Shown here piece after piece: positions 8,213-16,171 of a stretch of 50,572 nucleotides of DNA. The notes under the pieces are model-generated. The model was not told where the DNA came from. It did no database searches and saw only the letters and a list, made by a program, of their open reading frames with translations. This DNA is from Oxalobacteraceae bacterium (GTDB lineage: Bacteria; Pseudomonadota; Gammaproteobacteria; Burkholderiales; Burkholderiaceae_D), in NCBI GenBank assembly GCA_013284265.1, contig JABTBR010000052.1, positions 1-50,572 on the forward strand, given 5' to 3'. Positions within the stretch are counted from its first letter, which is position 1; each line of letters opens with the position of its first letter. Position numbers and translations under genes: made by a program.

Positions 8213-8941
8213 TCAGTGGTGGAATCCCACCGTGATGGTGGTGCCGGTCAGGTCGATGCCGCGCATGGTGATGCTGCCGAAGTAGGGGCCGCCTTCGGAA
8301 CCCTTGACGCGGATGTTGTTGAAGTTGATTTCACCGATCGAACTGGGCAGGCTGAGCGTCATCGAGCCGTCCTTGTTGATGGTGGCGACGGCCTTGCTCG
8401 GGTCGTACACCACGTTCTTCATGCTCACGTCCGACTCCAGGAAGCCCAGCACCGGGTTGACCACCTTGACCAGGTCGCCCACCACTTCCATGCTGTTCTG
8501 CTTGATCTGCTGCTTGACATGGTGCACCAGTTCATCGTTCAAGCCCTGGGCGGCGGTGTCGCTCAATTCCTCCTCCGACAAGGCTTGCAGGCTGCCCAAG
8601 GTGGCCGGCTTGGCCGGGCCGTCCTGGCTGCCTTCGCGCGGCAGGATCAGCGGCGCGGTGACGGCCAGCGCCGGCAGCGCCTGGGCCGCATAGGCTTCGA
8701 GCGGGGCGATCAGCGAGGTGGCGATGGCGGCGGCCATCCGCACATTGCGCTGGGTGCGCAGCACGTCGTTGACGTGCTCGTGCGTGATGATGTTCCATTC
8801 GGCGAAAATGTCACCGAGGCGCTGACCGGTCTTGCGTTGCTGCTCGATTGCGCGGTCCAGTTGTTCCTGCGAAATCAGCTTCTTGCGTACCAGCAGCTGA
8901 CCGAACATCGACTTATTATGATGATTCGATAACCAACCCAT
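8213..8941 (-). CDS. Hybrid protein: MshEN-like domain, membrane segment, C39-leader-like motif and beta-rich C-terminus
   Basis: 242 residues. Residues about 12-64 (FGQLLVRKKLISQEQLDRAI, then QRLGDIFAEWNIITHEHVND) resemble the MshEN/GspE N-terminal domain, some versions of which bind cyclic di-GMP. A basic stretch and a hydrophobic segment follow (about 68-90), which could act as a signal anchor. Next comes LSEEELSDTAAQ at 121-132, the same motif as in the exported proteins at 14.8-18.4 kb, and a beta-rich tail ending TTITVGFHH. The topology (cytoplasmic sensor domain, envelope tail) is inference. The ATG at 8941 follows AAGGAG by six bases. It lies 20 bases downstream of the AraC gene and is last in the leftward set. 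Cyclic di-GMP binding is unproven. Confidence 0.75.
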   Translation of the reverse strand: MGWLSNHHNKSMFGQLLVRKKLISQEQLDRAIEQQRKTGQRLGDIFAEWNIITHEHVNDVLRTQRNVRMAAAIATSLIAPLEAYAAQALPALAVTAPLILPREGSQDGPAKPATLGSLQALSEEELSDTAAQGLNDELVHHVKQQIKQNSMEVVGDLVKVVNPVLGFLESDVSMKNVVYDPSKAVATINKDGSMTLSLPSSIGEINFNNIRVKGSEGGPYFGSITMRGIDLTGTTITVGFHH

Positions 8942-8961
8942 CAAGTTCTCCTTGTTTTAGC

Positions 8962-9945
8962 TCAGGCCGTCAGCTTGCGCAGCGGCTGGTGCAATTGCGG
9001 ACCCGGCTGGTGGGCCAGGTGGACGATATCGGACGGGGCCATGCCGAACCAGCGCTTGCAGGCGCGGTAGAAGGCGCTGGGCTCGGAGAAACCGAGCTGG
9101 AAGCTGAGCATCTTCAGCGACAGCTCGCCGCAGCTGAGCGACTGGCGCGCCAGTTCGCGGCGGGTATCGTCGACCAGGATGGTGAAGCTGGTGCCTTCCT
9201 CGGCCAGGCGGCGCTGCAAGGTGCGCTCGCTCATCATCAGGCGCGCCGCCACCTCGTCGCGGTGCGGCGGGCCTTTCGGCAGCATGCCCGCCAGCAGGGC
9301 CTGCACCTTGGCGCCCAGCGTGGGCGGCTCGGCGCGGGCCAGGGTTTCGAGCACGCGGCCGCCGTCCATATTATGGCTCTGGGGCAGCGCCATCACCAGG
9401 TCGGCGTCGGCAAATTCCATGACGTTGTGCGGCATATTGAATTTGACGGGGCAGCCGAAGGTGTCGCTGTAGACCTGGGCATTGGCCGGCGGCGGGAAGG
9501 CGTATTCCACCACCACCGGGGTCGCGTCGTCATTGCCGGAGGCGCTGCGCAGGGTGCGCAGCAGCACGCACCAGACGAAGTCATAGCGTTGCTGCGGCAC
9601 CACACGATGCGCGCCGGGCAGCAGCATGCCGACCCGGGTGTGGCCGTGGCAGCGCTCGATCGTGCTTTGCACCGTGGGCGAGACCAGCATGATGTGGCCC
9701 ATCACGCCGAGCCAGCCGAGGCGGTGGGGTGTCGAGATTTTCAGGCCCAGCAGCGGGTCGCCGGATTTCTCCACCAGCAACTCCCATAAATGGCTGAGCT
9801 TGTCGGACAGGGTCAGGGCGTCGCAGGCCAGGCCATCGCCTTCGTCGAGGCCGGCTTCGGCGAACAGGGCGTCCGCTTCGACGCCGGAATGGGCCAGCCG
9901 CGACTTGACGCCGCGGACCAGGTGGAGGGCGGATGAATAGGTCAT
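8962..9945 (-). CDS. AraC-family transcriptional regulator (OruR/ArgR-like)
   Basis: 327 residues. The N-terminal two thirds match the 'arabinose-binding' type domain of OruR-like regulators, and the C-terminal 100 residues hold the double helix-turn-helix (ARLMMSERTLQRRLAEEGTS and LSFQLGFSEPSAFYRACKRW). It starts at an ATG preceded by AGGAGA. It is co-directional with and close to the MshEN-hybrid gene (20-base gap) and 157 bases from the DUF2059 gene, so it is a good candidate to control the surrounding 8-18 kb locus. The inducer is unknown. Confidence 0.88.
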   Translation of the reverse strand: MTYSSALHLVRGVKSRLAHSGVEADALFAEAGLDEGDGLACDALTLSDKLSHLWELLVEKSGDPLLGLKISTPHRLGWLGVMGHIMLVSPTVQSTIERCHGHTRVGMLLPGAHRVVPQQRYDFVWCVLLRTLRSASGNDDATPVVVEYAFPPPANAQVYSDTFGCPVKFNMPHNVMEFADADLVMALPQSHNMDGGRVLETLARAEPPTLGAKVQALLAGMLPKGPPHRDEVAARLMMSERTLQRRLAEEGTSFTILVDDTRRELARQSLSCGELSLKMLSFQLGFSEPSAFYRACKRWFGMAPSDIVHLAHQPGPQLHQPLRKLTA

Positions 9946-10102
9946 GCTGTCTCCTGCGCAAATAAACGGGGCGCGTGCGCCGGATAAAACTCAGTGTGCG
10001 TGTACAAGTGAAACCTCCTGTGTGTCACCACTGCGATGGAACATATTGCCTGTAGCGCTTGCGGACTAGGAACTACGAACGACGGATGACAAACAACAAT
10101 GC

Positions 10103-10645
10103 TCAAGGGGTGACGGCGGTGCGCAGGCGCAGGCCGATCTGCTCTTTCAGTCCCTGCAGCTTGGGATCGATGACGGCGCGGGTGTCGGCCGCCACGCTCT
10201 CGCCGAGCAGCTTCTGCATTTCAGGCAGCATGGTTTCGAATTTTTTCTTCACCGGCGATTCCAGGATCGCGATCATCTGGCGCAGCTCGTCCTCGGTGAA
10301 GCGTTCGGCCAGCAGCGGCGCGACGGTGGTCGGGATCAGCTTGTCGGCGCTGCTCTTGGTGATCGGCGTGGCTTCTTCCATGAATTGCTTGGCGGCGACG
10401 ACGATGTCGCTCATGGCGGCGTCGCGCTTGTCGACGGCGGCGCGGCCCTGCAGCATGGCGCGGGCTTGCTGGACCGCGTCCGAGACGGGCGCCTGCAGCA
10501 TCTGCTGGCCGATGCCGTCGATTTTCCACAGTTTCAGGATCTTGTTGACCAGTTCCTGCTTGGCCGGGGAAACCGGGGCGGCGGCGCTGGCCAGGCCGGC
10601 GGCGCACAAAGACAGGATGGCGATGGTGGCTTTGACTTTAAACAT
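10103..10645 (-). CDS. DUF2059 exported protein
   Basis: 180 residues with a clear signal peptide (residues 1-21, ending ASA). The helical DUF2059 region includes FTEDELRQMIAILESPVKKK, a pattern found in many proteobacterial periplasmic proteins of unknown role. The ATG follows AAGGAGTCAACACC. It begins 17 bases after the FadL-like gene stops, so the two are almost certainly co-transcribed. In this context a periplasmic chaperone or assembly role is possible but is only inference. Confidence 0.85.
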   Translation of the reverse strand: MFKVKATIAILSLCAAGLASAAAPVSPAKQELVNKILKLWKIDGIGQQMLQAPVSDAVQQARAMLQGRAAVDKRDAAMSDIVVAAKQFMEEATPITKSSADKLIPTTVAPLLAERFTEDELRQMIAILESPVKKKFETMLPEMQKLLGESVAADTRAVIDPKLQGLKEQIGLRLRTAVTP

Positions 10646-10662
10646 GGTGTTGACTCCTTGGA

Positions 10663-12309
10663 TCAGAAACGACGGTTGTAACTCATGCCGAAATAACGCA
10701 CCCGGATATCGCCGGCAACGTCGAGACCGGCATACGGGTTGTAGATGATGTTGAAGAAGGTGTTGCAGTTCAGATTGCAGTCCGTGTTGGCGGGCACATT
10801 GAATTTCCCTACCATATAGGAGCCGGTCAGGCTGATATCGGTGTCCTTGCTCAGCTTGTAGTTCAGGCCCAGGCTATAGAGCTTGGTGTCGGGCAGGGGC
10901 GCGATCAGGTCGACCTTGTCCTTCGGTACCGAACTCTTGCGTGGCTCATAGCCGGCGCGCAGGGTCAGTTTTTCGGTCGGGAACAATTGCAGGCCGAAGC
11001 CGAAATTGACCAGGCTCTTGTAGCCGCGTGGAATGGTCAGCTTGCCCGAATCGGGAATGCCGTACAGGCGCGCCACTTCGAGCAGCTTGATGCTCTGGTC
11101 GAACTGGAAGGTCAGTTTGTCCCACTCGCCCCATTGGGCATAACTGGCGTCCACGTTCAGCTGCACCAGGCGGATAGGGCGCAGCTTGATGCCGAGCTGA
11201 TAGTGCGCCGGGAAGGGAATGGTGGCGCTCATATTCCCTTTTTGCTGGGCCGGAATCGAGGACGGGAAACCCAGCACGGCGCCGGCGATCGGCCCGAGCA
11301 GACTGGAATTCATGCCGCGCACGAAATTGCGCAGCATCGGATCGGCATCGAACACATAGGTGCCGGTGTAATTGGTCTTGGAGCCGCCCTGGTAGACCGC
11401 GCCGAGCGCGATCCACGGGGCCGGTTCCCACAGCACGCCCAGATTCAGCGTGGGGTCGATCGGCGCCGTCATTTCCAGGTGCATATGGGCGGCCTTCTTG
11501 AAGGGGCTGACCATGCCTTCCTTGCCGCCGCCGCAGACGCCGAAGCCGAAGGTGTCGATGATGTTGCCGCCGTCCTCCGGGCACCAGCCCTGCTGCAGCT
11601 TGCCGAACACGCCCAGCAGCTCGTTGGGGAAGCGCATATTGGTGTCGACCACGAAGGCCGAGTGCGAGATCGGGATGGCCACGCCGAAGCTGAGCGTGTC
11701 GGAATATTTGTAGCCGACCGAGGGCGCGGCCCACACCAGGCGCTGGATCTGGACCTGGCGGCCGCCGAACTGGGCCGGATCGTTGACGTCGGTGGTGCGG
11801 TCGATACTCATCGCCTGCGCCATATAGCTGTTGGTGGCGAAGGTGAACTTCGAACCAGGCTTGTTCCAGGCCATGCCGACGCCGGGAATGACCACGGCCG
11901 GCAGGCGCCAGCCCGGTTTGCCATAGGTGGGCACATACATGCCCTGGCGCACCGGGCCGGTGCTGGTGCCGGCGATCGGGTCGTCGCGCCAGCCGCCGAC
12001 GTCGAAGTCGGATGGGGCGTGGAACTGGGCGCTGGTGCGGATCGAGGCGCCGAAGGTGTTCAGGGTTTCGCTGTCGCCTTTCAGGCGCGCCAGCCCGGCC
12101 GGATTGAAGTGGATCGAATCGATGCCGGGCGGATCGGCCGTGACGGCGTTACCCAGCGCCATGGCGACGACGCTGGTGGTCAGGTTCTCGGTCAGCGCCG
12201 CCTGGGCGGCGGGCGCGCACACGGCCGCGACCGCCGCCGCCAGGGCGAGCAGCTTCAGTGGACGCGGCGAACCCGGCGGCGCCGTGCCGGCATGCATACG
12301 CGGGCGCAT
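10663..12309 (-). CDS. FadL/OmpP1-family outer-membrane protein
   Basis: 548 residues with a signal peptide ending AAQA (about residue 37) followed by ALTENLTTSVVAMALGNAVT and DPPGIDSIHFNPAGLARL, the N-terminal plug-like pattern of the FadL family (the NPAGL/NPA motif). The rest alternates in beta-barrel fashion and ends in Phe (SYNRRF), the usual barrel-assembly signal. FadL proteins let hydrophobic molecules cross the outer membrane. The ATG overlaps the upstream stop in TAAATG, which means translational coupling with the preceding barrel gene. Being inside this locus suggests a dedicated role rather than plain fatty-acid uptake. Confidence 0.85.
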   Translation of the reverse strand: MRPRMHAGTAPPGSPRPLKLLALAAAVAAVCAPAAQAALTENLTTSVVAMALGNAVTADPPGIDSIHFNPAGLARLKGDSETLNTFGASIRTSAQFHAPSDFDVGGWRDDPIAGTSTGPVRQGMYVPTYGKPGWRLPAVVIPGVGMAWNKPGSKFTFATNSYMAQAMSIDRTTDVNDPAQFGGRQVQIQRLVWAAPSVGYKYSDTLSFGVAIPISHSAFVVDTNMRFPNELLGVFGKLQQGWCPEDGGNIIDTFGFGVCGGGKEGMVSPFKKAAHMHLEMTAPIDPTLNLGVLWEPAPWIALGAVYQGGSKTNYTGTYVFDADPMLRNFVRGMNSSLLGPIAGAVLGFPSSIPAQQKGNMSATIPFPAHYQLGIKLRPIRLVQLNVDASYAQWGEWDKLTFQFDQSIKLLEVARLYGIPDSGKLTIPRGYKSLVNFGFGLQLFPTEKLTLRAGYEPRKSSVPKDKVDLIAPLPDTKLYSLGLNYKLSKDTDISLTGSYMVGKFNVPANTDCNLNCNTFFNIIYNPYAGLDVAGDIRVRYFGMSYNRRF

Positions 12310-13401
12310 TTAAAACGCCAGTGGCAGGCTCAGACCCACCGTCAGGTTCGGCGAGTCCGGGGTCAGGCCGATGCCGACCGACAGATTGACGGTGGTCTTG
12401 GGATTGACGCGGTAGCCCAGGCCCATGTTCAGGATGCCCGAAGTCTGCATCGAGGTCTTGGCGGTCAGGCCGTCGGCGAAGGTCAGCTTGGAGCCGGCCG
12501 AAATGGCTTCCTGGAAGGAGATCGTGGTGGTGATGCCATACGACAGCGCATACGCGAAGCCCATGCCGAAGCCGACCGACATGCCGGGCTGGACTTTGGT
12601 GAGCACGCGGGTGCCGTTGACCTGCCACAGATGCTTGGCCGGCAGGCTGGCCGTCAGGCTCATCGAGCCGAACAGCGCGACCGGGTCGACGATGCGGTTG
12701 ATGTTCAGGCCGCCCGAGAAGGAGGTCACGCCGCCGCCGGTGGCCTGGCCGCTGCCGGCGATGATCTTGAAGGGGCTGCGTCCGGTCGGCAGGCGCATAT
12801 TGCCGGTGACGGTGACGCCGGGCGCGTCGCGGCGCGCTTCGAAGGGTTGGAAACGCGCGCCCAGGGCGATGTCGCCCAGCGAGTTCGACACGCCGCTCGC
12901 GCCCCGCGATTCGGAATATTTCGACAGCACGGGAATGGTGACGTTGCCAGTCAGATTGTCGAGCACGCCATAGTCGACCGAGACGGTGTTGGTGACGGTG
13001 TGGGAACTGGTGTTTTCAATTTCGAACAGGGTGATGCCGCCGCCGGCCAGATCGGTGATGATCTTTTCCTGGCCGATGTAGCTGTAGCTGAGGTCGTAGC
13101 TGAACTGCATCTGCTTGGCGCGGATCAGGGAATACTGTTTGTCGACCGCCGTCAGCGTCGATTTGAGCATGGCGCTCTGGTCGCCTTCGCCTTCCTTCTT
13201 GGCCAGCGCATCGCGCGCGGCGTCGGCGCTGGCGGCGGCCGGCTTGGCCTCGGCCGCCTTGGTCTCGGCCGGCTTGGCGTCGGCAGGCTTGGTTTCCTGT
13301 GCGCTCACCGGCGCGGAACAGACCAGCAGCGCCGAGGCGACAGCGGCCGCAGCCGTCTTGATTGCAGCCTGGGCAGCGGATGGCATAGTGCAAAAAGTCA
13401 T
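12310..13401 (-). CDS. Outer-membrane beta-barrel protein with Ala/Lys-rich linker
   Basis: 363 residues. The signal peptide ends VSAQ at about residue 35. It is followed by a low-complexity stretch built on AxxKPAETK-like units (about 36-70) and then a beta-barrel that ends in Phe (LSLPLAF). The barrel resembles the 'MetA-pathway of phenol degradation' / putative transporter family. The ATG at 13401 has AAGGA seven bases upstream, and a possible TTG further upstream is less convincing. It is translationally coupled to the FadL-like gene. The low-complexity linker could span the periplasm or peptidoglycan. Its role in the locus (export pore or anchor) is inference. Confidence 0.8.
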   Translation of the reverse strand: MTFCTMPSAAQAAIKTAAAAVASALLVCSAPVSAQETKPADAKPAETKAAEAKPAAASADAARDALAKKEGEGDQSAMLKSTLTAVDKQYSLIRAKQMQFSYDLSYSYIGQEKIITDLAGGGITLFEIENTSSHTVTNTVSVDYGVLDNLTGNVTIPVLSKYSESRGASGVSNSLGDIALGARFQPFEARRDAPGVTVTGNMRLPTGRSPFKIIAGSGQATGGGVTSFSGGLNINRIVDPVALFGSMSLTASLPAKHLWQVNGTRVLTKVQPGMSVGFGMGFAYALSYGITTTISFQEAISAGSKLTFADGLTAKTSMQTSGILNMGLGYRVNPKTTVNLSVGIGLTPDSPNLTVGLSLPLAF

Positions 13402-13450
13402 GGTGATTCCTTGTTGATAGAGTGAGCGCAAGACAGCTGGAGAACGGGAA

Positions 13451-14218
13451 TTATTGGCGATGCATATAGGTGCCGGCGGCGCCCGAATTGACGGCGCGTT
13501 CGAGCAGGTAGCTGGTGTGGTTCAGGGCGTCGAGGCGGCCCTTGTTGGTGACGCGGTCCATATCGACGACACCGAGTTCGCGGTCGGTCAGCGCCAGCAG
13601 GTCGGCGGCCTTCTGGCCCTTGGCCGGCGAGATCAGGAACAGGGTGTTCTTGTCCCACCACTGGGCGAACTCGGCCACGGAGAACACGATGTTGCCGGCC
13701 GAGGGGTCGGCGATGTAGACGATGCCGTCGCGGATGCCGCGCAGCACCACGAAGTGCTTGGAGCCGCCGAACTCGATCGGCACGATGGCCGGCTGGGTCA
13801 GTTCCTTCAAGTCCTGGATGGTGGCGCGGAAACCGGCGCCTTCCACGCCCAGCGAGGCGATATAGCGCTTCATGTCGAGCAGCGAGAAACCGCGCCGTTC
13901 GATGATCTTTTCCTTTTCGCCTTTTTCCAGCATGCCTTCCATGGCTTGCTGTTCATTGACCTTCAGGCCCAGGTGGTAGGTCAGCACCGTCACCAGCGCG
14001 GCCGAGCCGCAGCTGTAGTCGAAGGCCTGGCGCACGATGTTGTGGTATTTCAGTTCGGAAAACGGCTCCATCGTCACGCTCTGGCTGTAATGGCCGCCGC
14101 CGAGCAGGGCTTGCGGCATCTCGAACTGGCCCTTGGGCCGGTCCAGCGGTTCGTGGCGTTCGAGCGCACCGGCGCCACCGATCAGGGCGGCAACGACGCC
14201 CAGCAAAATCATGAGCAT
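13451..14218 (-). CDS. C39-family cysteine peptidase, membrane-anchored or exported, stand-alone
   Basis: 255 residues. Residues 1-19 form a hydrophobic signal or anchor. The C39 core carries Gln64 and Cys70 in RQAFDYSCGSAAL, His155 in GSKHFVVL and Asp171 in IADPSAGN, so all catalytic residues are present. C39 domains normally sit at the front of ABC exporters and cut double-glycine leaders in the cytoplasm. Here there is no ABC transporter, and the N-terminus points to the envelope. The proteins encoded divergently from 14846 onward carry matching leader-like motifs, making them likely substrates (inference). The start is at 14218 or at the ATG two codons later; neither has a strong Shine-Dalgarno, and a small ORF ends four bases upstream. 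Confidence 0.88.
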   Translation of the reverse strand: MLMILLGVVAALIGGAGALERHEPLDRPKGQFEMPQALLGGGHYSQSVTMEPFSELKYHNIVRQAFDYSCGSAALVTVLTYHLGLKVNEQQAMEGMLEKGEKEKIIERRGFSLLDMKRYIASLGVEGAGFRATIQDLKELTQPAIVPIEFGGSKHFVVLRGIRDGIVYIADPSAGNIVFSVAEFAQWWDKNTLFLISPAKGQKAADLLALTDRELGVVDMDRVTNKGRLDALNHTSYLLERAVNSGAAGTYMHRQ

Positions 14219-14222
14219 GGGA

Positions 14223-14375
14223 TTAGTTTCCGCAGGCGAGGAAGAAGCGGCGGACGCGCACTGTGGCGTGTCCGTAACAGGTGTGCTGACTGTGTATGCG
14301 CGCTGGGCGGGACGCTAAAACGCGACCATATGCGCTGCCCCGGAACGCGCTGCGTTCCTTCATTGCTGCTGCCAT
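14223..14375 (-). CDS. Possible 50-residue upstream ORF coupled to the C39 gene
   Basis: The minus strand holds an ATG at 14375 with TGGAG about seven bases upstream, 50 codons and a TAA ending four bases before the C39 start. The product would be basic (many Arg, no signal peptide) and matches nothing I recognise. Because the C39 start lacks its own good ribosome-binding site, translation of this ORF could deliver ribosomes to it. It may equally be chance. Confidence 0.3.
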   Translation of the reverse strand: MAAAMKERSAFRGSAYGRVLASRPARIHSQHTCYGHATVRVRRFFLACGN

Positions 14376-14398
14376 GTCATCTCCAGTAAATTCTAATA

Positions 14399-14436
14399 TA
14401 GAACGGTCGTGCTTTATTAATGCGACAACTGTTCTA
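14399..14436. promoter_or_regulatory. Imperfect inverted repeat upstream of the C39 operon; possible operator
   Basis: TAGAACGGTCGT and GCGACAACTGTTCTA form mirrored arms (outer TAGAAC/GTTCTA perfect, inner GTCG/CGAC) around an AT-rich spacer in the divergent interval. The spacing would suit a dimeric regulator such as the AraC-type protein of this locus or another factor. No direct evidence. Confidence 0.3.
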
Positions 14437-14681
14437 GTTTTTTTTGTAACTTATTAACGCATGGTTTGCGCTTGCCCAGCATCTGTTTTTTTAGAAGCGC
14501 ATCTCTAGGAAATCGGCCTCAACTTATGCTATCCGACGCAACAATCCTGCAACACCTCGCCTCACTCTGTATGGCTCCCAGGGCCAAGTCGTTGGCTTTC
14601 GCGGTCAGCGTGCAAGGCTTTACCGCGGCCGAGTCCGGCTCATATCATTAATTTAATTAATATTCAAATATTAAGATTTTT

Positions 14682-14784
14682 CGGGGAAGCCAGCCCGGCG
14701 CGACGCAGTCTCAGGACTGCTGCGACCGGCAGCAGATTCCTGGTGGCACAGGTCCTTATCCGGGGCTTCGGGCCAGCCTTCCCG
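14682..14784 (+). promoter_or_regulatory. Possible structured 5' leader of the rightward operon with alternative hairpins
   Basis: Within the 627-base divergent interval (14219-14845), the last 180 bases are GC-rich after an AT-rich block at 14646-14680 that could hold the promoter. GCAGTC/GACTGC (14705-14720) forms one hairpin. CTGCTG/CAGCAG (14717-14735) forms a second that shares bases 14717-14720, so the two exclude each other. CGGGGAAG (14682-14689) can pair with CTTCCCG (14778-14784) to close the whole segment. It does not match a riboswitch class I can name. The rest of the interval shows only the small ORF and inverted repeat listed separately. Confidence 0.35.
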
Positions 14785-14845
14785 AGGTAAGAGGCAGCAC
14801 GACAAACTAAAAAACTTTTTGCTAAAACAACTCTTGGAGATACAC

Positions 14846-15358
14846 ATGCAAATCATCAAATCCGCAGTCGCAGCAGCCCTGGCAACCCTGGCCCTGTCCG
14901 CATCGGCCATGACCCCGATCCAAGATGCCGAGCTGAGCGCTGTTAGCGGCCAGGACGGTGTGTCGATCACCGCCAATCTGCAAATCAAGATCGACTCCTT
15001 CGTCTACACCGATACCGACGCAGTTGACGCCAACGGCCTGGGTGGCGGTTCGGTCAGCTTCAACGGCATCAAAGTGAACGGTCTGATCGCAGCGAGCATC
15101 GACATCCTGTCGAAAAACTCCTTCCTGCAAGCAGCCGGCGCCGCTGGTGTGACCAACCCAGGCACCTTCTACTCGCCAGCGACCGGCGGTGACGTTGTTC
15201 AGATCGCCATCCCGGCCGACGTGCAAGTTGCCGCCGGCAAGTTCCTGAACGTGTCGGTTGACGCGATCAAAATGGGCAACAACGCTGCTTCCTTCGGTTC
15301 GTTCGCGATGAACCAGATCGACATGCGCGGTACCCAAGTGTGGATCTGGGCACACTAA
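14846..15358 (+). CDS. Exported beta-rich protein with C39-leader-like motif, copy A (likely major subunit)
   Basis: 170 residues. The signal peptide is residues 1-21 (ending ASA). The motif IQDAELSAVSGQ spans 25-36 and has the double-glycine-leader spacing (E-8, L-7, V-4, G-2), followed by DGVSITANLQIKIDSF. The rest is predicted to be beta-strand rich, has no cysteine, and ends RGTQVWIWAH. The ELSxVxGQDG start resembles FilA/DUF6160-type putative pilus proteins (family assignment from memory). The ATG has GGAGA five bases upstream. Codon use is strongly biased (AAC, CTG, GGT, GTT), as expected for an abundant protein. The next gene encodes exactly the same amino-acid sequence. Confidence 0.88.
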   Translation: MQIIKSAVAAALATLALSASAMTPIQDAELSAVSGQDGVSITANLQIKIDSFVYTDTDAVDANGLGGGSVSFNGIKVNGLIAASIDILSKNSFLQAAGAAGVTNPGTFYSPATGGDVVQIAIPADVQVAAGKFLNVSVDAIKMGNNAASFGSFAMNQIDMRGTQVWIWAH

Positions 15359-15383
15359 TTCAGCGCCATTCACGCTGGCTTCT

Positions 15384-15459
15384 CAGGCCTGTTGCTTGGC
15401 CTGACAAGTCAGCGAGGCAAGCTGGACGGTGTTGCAAGCGGGTCTTAAGATAGACCCGC
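15384..15459 (+). other. Two hairpins between copies A and B
   Basis: CAGGCC/GGCCTG (15384-15403) and GCGGGTCT/AGACCCGC (15438-15459, loop TAAGAT) are perfect stems in the 158-base spacer. The second is followed by AATCTTAAG and an A-rich run rather than T's, so it is a poor intrinsic terminator. RNA processing or 3'-end stabilisation of the copy A message is possible. Confidence 0.45.
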
Positions 15460-15516
15460 AATCTTAAGAAAAAACAAATAAGTATTATTAAAAATCAATC
15501 ACCCGGAGACCTTAAA

Positions 15517-16029
15517 ATGCAAATCATCAAATCCGCAGTCGCAGCAGCCCTGGCAACCCTGGCCCTGTCCGCATCGGCCATGACCCCGATCCAAGATGCC
15601 GAACTGAGCGCTGTTAGCGGTCAAGACGGTGTGTCGATCACTGCCAATCTGCAGATCAAAATCGACTCCTTCGTCTACACCGATACCGACGCAGTTGACG
15701 CCAACGGTCTGGGCGGCGGTTCGGTCAGCTTCAACGGCATCAAAGTGAACGGTCTGATCGCAGCGAGCATCGACATCCTGTCGAAAAACTCCTTCCTGCA
15801 AGCAGCCGGCGCCGCTGGTGTGACCAACCCAGGTACCTTCTACTCGCCAGCGACCGGCGGTGACGTTGTTCAGATCGCTATCCCGGCCGACGTACAAGTT
15901 GCCGCTGGCAAGTTCCTGAACGTGTCGGTTGACGCGATCAAAATGGGCAACAACGCTGCTTCCTTCGGTTCGTTCGCCATGAACCAGATCGACATGCGCG
16001 GTACCCAAGTCTGGATCTGGGCACACTAA
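15517..16029 (+). CDS. Exported beta-rich protein with C39-leader-like motif, copy B (identical to copy A)
   Basis: 170 residues, identical to the product of 14846-15358 along its whole length. By eye I count 14 base differences over 513 bases, all silent third-position changes. The upstream regions differ after the start codon boundary, and CCGGAGACCTTAAA supplies its own ribosome-binding site. Signal peptide, IQDAELSAVSGQ motif and WIWAH terminus are as in copy A. Perfect protein identity with silent divergence indicates strong purifying selection or gene conversion. A structural or otherwise abundant role is likely, but the function is not known. Confidence 0.88.
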   Translation: MQIIKSAVAAALATLALSASAMTPIQDAELSAVSGQDGVSITANLQIKIDSFVYTDTDAVDANGLGGGSVSFNGIKVNGLIAASIDILSKNSFLQAAGAAGVTNPGTFYSPATGGDVVQIAIPADVQVAAGKFLNVSVDAIKMGNNAASFGSFAMNQIDMRGTQVWIWAH

Positions 16030-16091
16030 TCGCCCATGCCTGACGGCCGCGCCCGCGGCTGATCAGCAGTGCGAGTGACTTCAGCAAGAGG

Positions 16092-16112
16092 CCGGCGCCT
16101 TCGCGGCGCCGG
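16092..16112 (+). terminator. Strong GC hairpin between copy B and the minor genes; possible attenuator
   Basis: CCGGCGCC and GGCGCCGG form an eight-pair stem with a TTCGC loop, followed by only a short TTT run. It could partly stop transcription, so that copies A and B are made in excess over the three downstream genes. Confidence 0.45.
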
Positions 16113-16171
16113 TTTCCTGTCCCATCTGTTCGAGCGGAGCTGTTGCGCTCACCTGCATCGACTGCACCGAT

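Noticed and set aside
10987..13425. 812-codon rightward open frame opposite the two barrel genes
   Set aside because: Composition is of an antisense shadow (Arg/Gly/His/Gln), with no domain. The leftward frames encode recognisable barrels with signal peptides.
14682..14800. Cyclic di-GMP (GEMM) riboswitch before the major subunit genes
   Set aside because: I cannot find the expected conserved core or tetraloop-receptor layout.
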